This document shows positions 7,056-11,630 of a stretch of DNA of 11,630 nucleotides, in pieces. The position numbers were made by a program, and so were the translations under genes. Source of the stretch: Firmicutes bacterium UBA1047 (lineage in GTDB: Bacteria; Bacillota; Clostridia; Tissierellales; Sedimentibacteraceae); NCBI GenBank assembly GCA_002316585.1, contig DCDU01000163.1, forward strand, positions 1 through 11,630. Reading direction: 5' to 3'. Below the pieces are notes generated by a model. It did no database searches and was not told where the DNA came from. It worked only from the letters and a program-made list of their open reading frames with translations. The stretch's first letter is position 1; each line of letters opens with the position of its first letter.

Positions 7056-7061
7056 CCTCCT
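7056..7061 (-). promoter_or_regulatory. ribosome binding site supporting the TTG start of ftsH
   Basis: AGGAGG is spaced six bases from the TTG at 7047-7049. The first ATG, at 7035-7037, would place it 18 bases away, so TTG is the better start. Confidence 0.7.
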
Positions 7062-7088
7062 CTTTGTCAAAAGACTACTATGATATAA

Positions 7089-7117
7089 ATTGTAACATAA
7101 TAATTTAAGCATTACAA
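7089..7117 (-). promoter_or_regulatory. candidate ftsH promoter
   Basis: TTGTAA (-35, 7112-7117), a 17-bp spacer and TACAAT (-10, 7089-7094) preceded by TGT, an extended -10 pattern. It sits in the hpt-ftsH gap, and no terminator separates the two genes, so ftsH is probably both read through from tilS-hpt and driven from here. Confidence 0.5.
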
Positions 7118-7141
7118 TTATTTAATTATTTGATATTATAA

Positions 7142-7678
7142 TTATTGGTATATTTCTTCCTTTAATACGGCAATATACGGAAGATTTCTGTATTTTTCAG
7201 CATAATCCAGACCATAACCTACCACAAACTCATCCGGAACCTGGAATCCTGTGTATTTAATATCTAAATTAATTGTTCTTCTTTCAATCTTATCAAGTAT
7301 TGTGCATATCTCAACAGATGCAGGACCCCTTGACTTTAAATTTTCCATCAAATATGCCAATGTAAGTCCCGAATCTATAATATCCTCAACTATCAAGACA
7401 TGTTTGCCCTCAATACTCACATTTAAATCCTTCAATATCCTTACTACACCTGAAGATTTAGTATTTGTACCATAGCTTGAAATCGCCATAAAATCTATAT
7501 CAAGCGGCAAATCTATCTTCCTTATTAAATCACTGACAAAAATTACCGCACCTTTTAATACGCAAACTATCAATAAATCCTTATCCTTGTAATCTTCGGT
7601 AATTTTTGCACCAAGTTCAGCTACCTTAGCCTGCAGTTCTTTTTCTTCAATTAGTATTTTCTTAATGTCCTTATTCAT
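7142..7678 (-). CDS. hpt: hypoxanthine phosphoribosyltransferase
   Basis: This cytoplasmic purine-salvage enzyme makes IMP (and usually GMP) from hypoxanthine or guanine with PRPP. The 178 residues match the compact bacterial form. The PRPP-binding loop VLIVEDIIDSGLTL lies at 94-107, the LKGA pyrophosphate loop at 41-44, and the base-binding end DEFVVGYGLDYAEKYRNLPYI at 149-169. The ATG start has AGGAGG five bases before it; that site lies in the last codons of tilS, and the two genes overlap by 8 bp (7671-7678), so translation is probably coupled. In Bacillus relatives the enzyme also has a role with TilS in ftsH expression; the sequence here says nothing on that. Confidence 0.96.
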   Translation of the reverse strand: MNKDIKKILIEEKELQAKVAELGAKITEDYKDKDLLIVCVLKGAVIFVSDLIRKIDLPLDIDFMAISSYGTNTKSSGVVRILKDLNVSIEGKHVLIVEDIIDSGLTLAYLMENLKSRGPASVEICTILDKIERRTINLDIKYTGFQVPDEFVVGYGLDYAEKYRNLPYIAVLKEEIYQ

Positions 7679-9053
7679 TATTGCCTCCTATTGAAATGTT
7701 CAGAATTTTTTTAGTTGCAGCTGACACCTTGTATTTATCATTTATTCTATAGCCTTCAAGCCATAATATATTTTCATCATCTGCAATTATTAGTTTCGTT
7801 TGTCTATCTTCTGCCGGTATTTTCATATCGATAAAAATATCTTTGATTTTTTTGCTTCCGCTCATGCCGCAGGGTATCATGAAATCTCCTGCTCTTCTGT
7901 TCCTTGCAATTAATTTTCCTTTTATTAAATCATAATCAAGGCTGATTATATTCCCATCTTTAATATCTGCTTCTGAAATATCTGCAACCTTTAAAAACAA
8001 GCTTTTATTTATTTCCTTAATATAGTTTAATCTGTTTAAATCTATATTATATTCAAAGTCTTGTACTTTTTCAACTGTTTTATTAATAATAAAATTATCA
8101 TAGCTTATTGCTGCTGTAATACCTTCGGTTAAGTTGATTTTTTTTCCGGTTTTACCCGTGTTTATTAAATTGATGGCATAATCAATATGCTTCATTTCAA
8201 TATTTACGGTATTTCCTTTTAATTCTTCAATTCCTCGTCTTACTATTCTCCCTGCTTCTCCCATATCCAAGGATTTCAGCGTTTTTAAATCCATAACAAT
8301 TCTGTATTCGCTTTTTTCCTTTAAAACCTCCGAAAATTTTAACTCAACATATTTTTCGATGATTTTTTTGTCTCTTTCCATTGCTTCTGCCATTCTGTAA
8401 AGTGAATTTTGGATATTCGGATTGAAGTTTTTTTCTAAGTATGGTATTAAGTTAAGTCTTATTTTATTTCTGCCATAAATGTCCTGACTATTGGTAATAT
8501 CAATACAATATTCATAATTATTCTCGTGGAGATAATCCATAATTTCATTTCTGGAAACATTAAGCATAGGTCTTATTAAGCTGTCCTTTTTAAAAGACAT
8601 GGCGCTTAAACCGTCAACTCCCGTTCCTCTGATAATCCTTTGCAAGACTGTTTCAGCCTGGTCATTAAGATTATGGGCAACAGCTACCTTGCCCCCACCG
8701 ACCTCAGATAAATTTTCCTTAAAAAAACCGTATCTTAAAATCCTCCCCGCTTCTTCCTCGGTGCATTTAAGCTCCTTTGCATATTCCGAAGCATTTTTGC
8801 GTTTAACAAAAAGCTTGATGCCGTACTTATCACAAAGGTATTTTACGAATTCTTCATCATGAATGGCATCTTCCCCTCTGTACATATGGTTTATATGAGA
8901 AGCATACAGATTAAAGCTTAAAATTTCCCTAAGCTTTCTTAAATTATGGAACAAAAATACCGAATCCGGTCCTCCTGACAGTGCCAATAGTACATTGTCC
9001 CCTGAATTTATCAAGTTCTTTTCAATAATATTATTTTTAATCAAGTTATACAT
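7671..9053 (-). CDS. tilS: tRNA(Ile)-lysidine synthetase TilS
   Basis: TilS attaches lysine to C34 of the CAU-anticodon tRNA-Ile, switching it from Met to Ile (AUA) decoding; it is usually essential. The product has 460 residues from the chosen start. The N-terminal PP-loop ATPase has SGGPDS at 26-31, HINHMYRGEDAIHDEEFV, and the AHNLNDQAET motif at 126-135, where the second position is Asn rather than the common His. DITNSQDIYGRNKIR follows at about 185-199. The C-terminal tRNA-binding domain ends with GSKKIKDIFIDMKIPAEDR and NILWLEGYRINDKYKV. The ATG at 9053 has GAGG six bases upstream. An in-frame ATG at 9065 lacks a site and would leave only about ten bases of leader below the promoter at 9082-9087. 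Confidence 0.95.
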   Translation of the reverse strand: MYNLIKNNIIEKNLINSGDNVLLALSGGPDSVFLFHNLRKLREILSFNLYASHINHMYRGEDAIHDEEFVKYLCDKYGIKLFVKRKNASEYAKELKCTEEEAGRILRYGFFKENLSEVGGGKVAVAHNLNDQAETVLQRIIRGTGVDGLSAMSFKKDSLIRPMLNVSRNEIMDYLHENNYEYCIDITNSQDIYGRNKIRLNLIPYLEKNFNPNIQNSLYRMAEAMERDKKIIEKYVELKFSEVLKEKSEYRIVMDLKTLKSLDMGEAGRIVRRGIEELKGNTVNIEMKHIDYAINLINTGKTGKKINLTEGITAAISYDNFIINKTVEKVQDFEYNIDLNRLNYIKEINKSLFLKVADISEADIKDGNIISLDYDLIKGKLIARNRRAGDFMIPCGMSGSKKIKDIFIDMKIPAEDRQTKLIIADDENILWLEGYRINDKYKVSAATKKILNISIGGNNE

Positions 9054-9059
9054 ATTTTT

Positions 9060-9063
9060 CCTC
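9060..9063 (-). promoter_or_regulatory. ribosome binding site selecting the tilS start
   Basis: GAGG (within ATGAGGAA) six bases before the ATG at 9051-9053. It lies inside the codons that a start at 9065 would use, which argues for the inner ATG. Confidence 0.6.
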
Positions 9064-9081
9064 ATTCATTGTATAGCATAA

Positions 9082-9090
9082 ATTATACCA
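9082..9090 (-). promoter_or_regulatory. extended -10 promoter of tilS-hpt
   Basis: TGGTATAAT: a perfect TATAAT (9082-9087) with the TGn extension. Only a weak -35 (TTTTTA, 17 bp upstream) is visible, as is usual for extended -10 promoters. It sits between the spoIIE terminator and tilS, making tilS-hpt(-ftsH) a transcript separate from the sporulation gene. Confidence 0.6.
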
Positions 9091-9133
9091 CAAAATCAGT
9101 ATTTTAAAAATATTTTTTGAAAAAAATGCAGAT

Positions 9134-9164
9134 AAATAAAGACTGCAAGAATTTTCCCGCAGCC
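9134..9164 (-). terminator. Rho-independent terminator of spoIIE
   Basis: GGCTGCGGGA-AAAT-TCTTGCAGTC (9141-9164): about 10 bp of stem including three G-U pairs, then TTTATTT on the minus strand. It is the strongest terminator in the window and isolates the sporulation-specific spoIIE from the downstream housekeeping genes. Confidence 0.8.
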
Positions 9165-9219
9165 TCGGCACATTTATCAGAACTTTAGAAAGCATTTCAC
9201 AGTTTAGGGTTAGGGCATC

Positions 9220-10770
9220 TTATCCTATCTTTGTGACAAGTACCGTCATGTCGTCCATTACTTTATCCTGACCTCTCAAGGCATAGCTTAATATAGAATT
9301 TGCAACAGTCTGAGGGTCTCTTGACCTTATGAATTCCAGATATTTATCAAGAGATTTTTTTGGATCCTGACTTATTGAATCTATTATTCCGTCAGTAACC
9401 ATCACCACCATGTCACCTACATTAATTTCCTTCTTGAAGGAACTGTATTCAAAGTTATCAAGAATTCCCATTGGAAGACTTTTCCCGCTTATTTTATCAA
9501 CATTTTTGCCGCTTAAAATATACGAGGGCGCAGCTCCCGCCTTGTACAGCCTTATTTCCTTTGTTCCGTAATCAATTATGGAAAAATCAAATGTAACATA
9601 CCTTTCATCCCCTAATTTAATCATAAGCACTGAATTTAATGTTCTTAAAATCTGATCTTCCGTGAAATCAGAATATAAAAATTTTGACATCAAATCAACC
9701 GCACTGTTGCTTTCATTGAATGCCTCTTCGCCGGAGCCTATGCCGTCGCAAAGCACTGTGTAATACTTGTCCGCTCTACCCGCATACGCAAAGTTATCGC
9801 CTGAAACTGCGGAGCCGTCCTTAATTGCCGTTGCACTGTATGTTCTTATTTTTATTTTTTTTATATTTCTAAATTTAAAAACATAGTAATTCGGAGAAAC
9901 TATTACCCTTTCAACACATCTAAGCTTTGCGCCGCAAACATTTCTGGTAATCAATAAAATCGTACTTTCCGCCTCTTCAGGTGTTTTTTCTGTTTTTACA
10001 GTTATGCTTAATATTATGGAAGACTTGTTGTTGGGTATTACTTCGAAGAACTTAACATTGATATTTTGCCATAGGAGTTGTTCCTTTATTTTTGTTTTGG
10101 CATTATCGGAAAATATATTCAAATGTTTATTTTTCTTATGCTTGTCATTTATTACAGCAGCTGTATCGGAAGAAGTTGAGGCAGCTTCACCTTCAGCAGT
10201 ATCATTTTTAATCGGAGGGATATAACTTTCATTTTTAATATTTTTTATTCTGTGAACTTTTTCGTGTTTAACACCTTTTTTTATACTTTTTATCGTATTA
10301 ATTCCTTCGTTTAACAAAATTATGGCACTGAAAATAAAAAACGCTTCAAATATATTGAGCATAAATTCATTCATGTTGAATCCATCAGCTGCTAAAATCG
10401 CTGTTTTCGAAAAAAACAGCACCGCAGCAGCATACCCGGATATCAGAAAAATTGATTTTTTGCTTTCATTGCGGAAATTAAAAAAGTACGCATATACAGC
10501 TATAAGCATTATTGTATAAACAAAATCAAAACGAACTGACAAAATCCCCGCAACTACCGCAGCCAACACCGATACCCAAGGACCCTTTTTGTAGCAGTAT
10601 GAGCATAAAACAACAATTGCAAAAGGAAATATTTCATTTATAATATTCTGCCTTGAAACAAAAAAACACACCAAAAGCAACAGCCAGTTTTCCTTGATGT
10701 GTTTATATTCTTTCTTTAAAACATTCATAATGATTAAACTATATTTTTCATCCTGTGTTTTTCCAATCAT
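9220..10770 (-). CDS. spoIIE: stage II sporulation protein E, compact form (PP2C phosphatase)
   Basis: SpoIIE is the septum-located phosphatase that dephosphorylates SpoIIAA and so activates sigma-F in the forespore. This product has 516 residues; Bacillus SpoIIE has 827 with ten helices. Here I see about six membrane helices (roughly 29-155), a charged Ser/Ala/Thr linker (about 160-225), a short pre-phosphatase region (to about 320) and the C-terminal PP2C domain. All metal aspartates are present: SGDNF, CDGIGSG, VTDGII and DDMT (residues about 325, 342, 460 and 506-507). The ATG at 10770 has GAGGGG eight bases upstream; a GTG at 10779 overlaps that site and is unlikely. It lies at the usual place between divIC and tilS, with a Spo0A-type promoter upstream and a strong terminator downstream. 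The frame is uninterrupted, so the short length looks genuine. Confidence 0.88.
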   Translation of the reverse strand: MIGKTQDEKYSLIIMNVLKKEYKHIKENWLLLLVCFFVSRQNIINEIFPFAIVVLCSYCYKKGPWVSVLAAVVAGILSVRFDFVYTIMLIAVYAYFFNFRNESKKSIFLISGYAAAVLFFSKTAILAADGFNMNEFMLNIFEAFFIFSAIILLNEGINTIKSIKKGVKHEKVHRIKNIKNESYIPPIKNDTAEGEAASTSSDTAAVINDKHKKNKHLNIFSDNAKTKIKEQLLWQNINVKFFEVIPNNKSSIILSITVKTEKTPEEAESTILLITRNVCGAKLRCVERVIVSPNYYVFKFRNIKKIKIRTYSATAIKDGSAVSGDNFAYAGRADKYYTVLCDGIGSGEEAFNESNSAVDLMSKFLYSDFTEDQILRTLNSVLMIKLGDERYVTFDFSIIDYGTKEIRLYKAGAAPSYILSGKNVDKISGKSLPMGILDNFEYSSFKKEINVGDMVVMVTDGIIDSISQDPKKSLDKYLEFIRSRDPQTVANSILSYALRGQDKVMDDMTVLVTKIG

Positions 10771-10778
10771 AATTTCCA

Positions 10779-10784
10779 CCCCTC
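10779..10784 (-). promoter_or_regulatory. ribosome binding site selecting the spoIIE start
   Basis: GAGGGG lies eight bases before the ATG at 10768-10770. The upstream GTG (10777-10779) overlaps it and cannot use it. Confidence 0.65.
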
Positions 10785-10793
10785 ATTTTTACC

Positions 10794-10827
10794 ATAGTAG
10801 CAGAAGATGATTGTAAAATACTGTCAA
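10794..10827 (-). promoter_or_regulatory. candidate Spo0A-activated promoter of spoIIE
   Basis: A consensus TTGACA (-35, 10822-10827) and TACTAT (-10, 10794-10799) are separated by 22 bp, too far for ordinary sigma-A use. The Bacillus spoIIG and spoIIE promoters have the same abnormal 21-22-bp spacing and need Spo0A~P. On the opposite strand TGTCAAA (10822-10828) differs by one base from the 0A box TGTCGAA, and a second, weaker copy TGTAAAA (10812-10818) lies exactly 10 bp away, the usual tandem 0A-box phase. Confidence 0.5.
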
Positions 10828-10849
10828 AATATGCTTATCATTAAATTTA

Positions 10850-11308
10850 TTAATTATTCAGGTCTTCCTCAGAGCCGATTCCCTGAATAAGCTTGTTGTC
10901 ATTCTTATTTTTGTCTATGTATATAGTTTCATTTGGTTTGACCATCTTGTATTGATCTCTTGCTATTTTTTCAATTATTTCCATCAAAGCTTCTTCATCG
11001 TTTAATTTTTCCACATCCTGCTTAAGCTCCATTGCTTCCTTTTCTACATCAGCTTTCACAATTTCTCTTTCTTCTATTTGACCGTTCAAATCCTGAAGCA
11101 TTTCATACTGGTTAAAAGCTGTAAATGCAAAGTACATAACAAATACAACAAAAAGAAAATTAATAACATTGAATTTTCTTTTTTTCTTTTTTATCGGAGC
11201 AGTCAGCTTCTTAAGTCTTTTTTGTTCTTTTATTTCTCTTTCTTGCTGTCTGAAATCATAATTATCAATCTTTTTCTTTAACTCTATGATTTTTTGTTCT
11301 TCGTTCAA
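10850..11308 (-). CDS. divIC: septum formation initiator DivIC/FtsB
   Basis: DivIC is a bitopic divisome protein that works with FtsL and DivIB to activate septal wall synthesis. The 152 residues comprise a long basic cytoplasmic N-terminus (1-46), one membrane helix (about 48-66), an extracytoplasmic coiled coil (about 69-108) and the family signature ARDQYKMVKPNETIY (116-130), with an acidic/Asn-rich tail. The start is TTG with GGAG ten bases upstream, a rather long gap. There is no ATG or other strong start before the membrane helix, so TTG is accepted with some doubt. The gene overlaps yabQ by 44 bp, which implies co-transcription and coupled translation. The S1-domain gene (yabR type) often found between divIC and spoIIE is absent; only 70-80 bp separate the two genes here. 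Confidence 0.9.
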   Translation of the reverse strand: MNEEQKIIELKKKIDNYDFRQQEREIKEQKRLKKLTAPIKKKKRKFNVINFLFVVFVMYFAFTAFNQYEMLQDLNGQIEEREIVKADVEKEAMELKQDVEKLNDEEALMEIIEKIARDQYKMVKPNETIYIDKNKNDNKLIQGIGSEEDLNN

Positions 11309-11630
11309 CTAAACTTTGCTCCTTCCTTCTTCTTTTGTTTTTGCGCTGTAACATCTTTTGTCTTTTTTTCTTATTATATATCATTTTTCTATTTTTGGAA
11401 ACCCTTTTTAGTTTAAACTTCAAAAATTTATACCTTTTCTTTGTTTTGTCCCTGACTGCAATGTATTTTAGTTTCAACGGATACAATAGTATTTTAATTT
11501 TTCTTATTATAAATTTAACCGGAGCTATTAAAAGGTGAATAGCAGTTTTTATAATCTTTAAAATAAAATCGATAATAAATATAAAAATCTTCAGAATATA
11601 TCTGCTTATTCCATAGAAATACAAAAGAGC
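11265..11630 (-). CDS. yabQ: spore cortex protein YabQ, C-terminal part (runs off the window)
   Basis: YabQ is a forespore-membrane protein needed for cortex formation in Bacillus. The frame is open to the window edge, so its N-terminal membrane helices lie outside; the last 121 residues are here. They show a hydrophobic segment rich in Ile/Phe/Leu (about 5-45 of the visible part), then a strongly basic Lys/Arg tail ending in KNHRVKEKD, typical of the variable YabQ C-terminus. The identification rests mainly on position directly before divIC, as in Bacillus (yabP-yabQ-divIC), with the hydrophobic-then-basic pattern as support. Sequence conservation in this tail is low, so another small membrane protein is not fully excluded. 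Confidence 0.68.
   Translation of the reverse strand, partial: ALLYFYGISRYILKIFIFIIDFILKIIKTAIHLLIAPVKFIIRKIKILLYPLKLKYIAVRDKTKKRYKFLKFKLKRVSKNRKMIYNKKKRQKMLQRKNKRRRKEQSLVERRTKNHRVKEKD

Noticed and set aside
10187..10290. Possible frameshift in spoIIE at the low-complexity linker explaining its short length
   Set aside because: The frame is continuous through the linker into the PP2C domain, and no SpoIIE-like membrane segments are visible in the other frames or upstream spacer.

Overview
The window is AT-rich and every gene I can support lies on the minus strand, so the biological reading order runs from base 11630 down to base 1. The order yabQ, divIC, spoIIE, tilS, hpt, ftsH is the conserved sporulation/division/housekeeping block of endospore-forming Firmicutes. 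With the AGGAGG-type ribosome sites, the AT-rich codon use and a split B12-dependent methylmalonyl-CoA mutase, this points to an anaerobic member of the Clostridia. A Tissierella/Sedimentibacter-like amino-acid fermenter is my guess; the sequence does not prove the genus.

Right part (11630-7142). A partial yabQ (spore cortex) overlaps divIC (division/septum). Next comes an unusually short spoIIE (about 516 residues, against roughly 800 in the characterised proteins). Its upstream region has a -35 and -10 separated by 22 bp with Spo0A-box-like heptamers, the layout of Spo0A-activated sigma-A promoters. A strong terminator closes spoIIE. A new extended -10 promoter then starts tilS and hpt, which overlap by 8 bp.

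Middle part (7141-3508). ftsH has its own candidate promoter and a TTG start. After it comes a block of about 110 bp with imperfect terminal inverted repeats that looks like a small mobile or structured element and also supplies a terminator. mgtE (Mg2+ channel) follows, with a strong promoter and a leader of about 180 nt. I see no M-box riboswitch. Instead the leader encodes a short peptide that, from its GTG start, begins M-D-S-E-P-L-P-K, resembling the acidic/proline-rich MgtL leader peptide that controls Mg2+ transport in enterobacteria. This is the most interesting item in the window.

Left part (3507-1). Directly behind mgtE lies a gene graveyard: the first half of a DASS/SLC13 anion transporter, a terminator, an internal piece of a nitroreductase fused to that terminator's T-run, and, in the same frame after a single TAA, a Pro/Gln/Ala-rich C-terminal tail of another protein. 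Beyond it is an intact two-gene operon for the large (catalytic) and small (cobalamin-binding) subunits of methylmalonyl-CoA mutase, which interconverts methylmalonyl-CoA and succinyl-CoA in propionate or amino-acid metabolism.

I found no rRNA, tRNA, CRISPR array or intact insertion sequence. All homology statements come from recognising motifs by eye; no searches were run.
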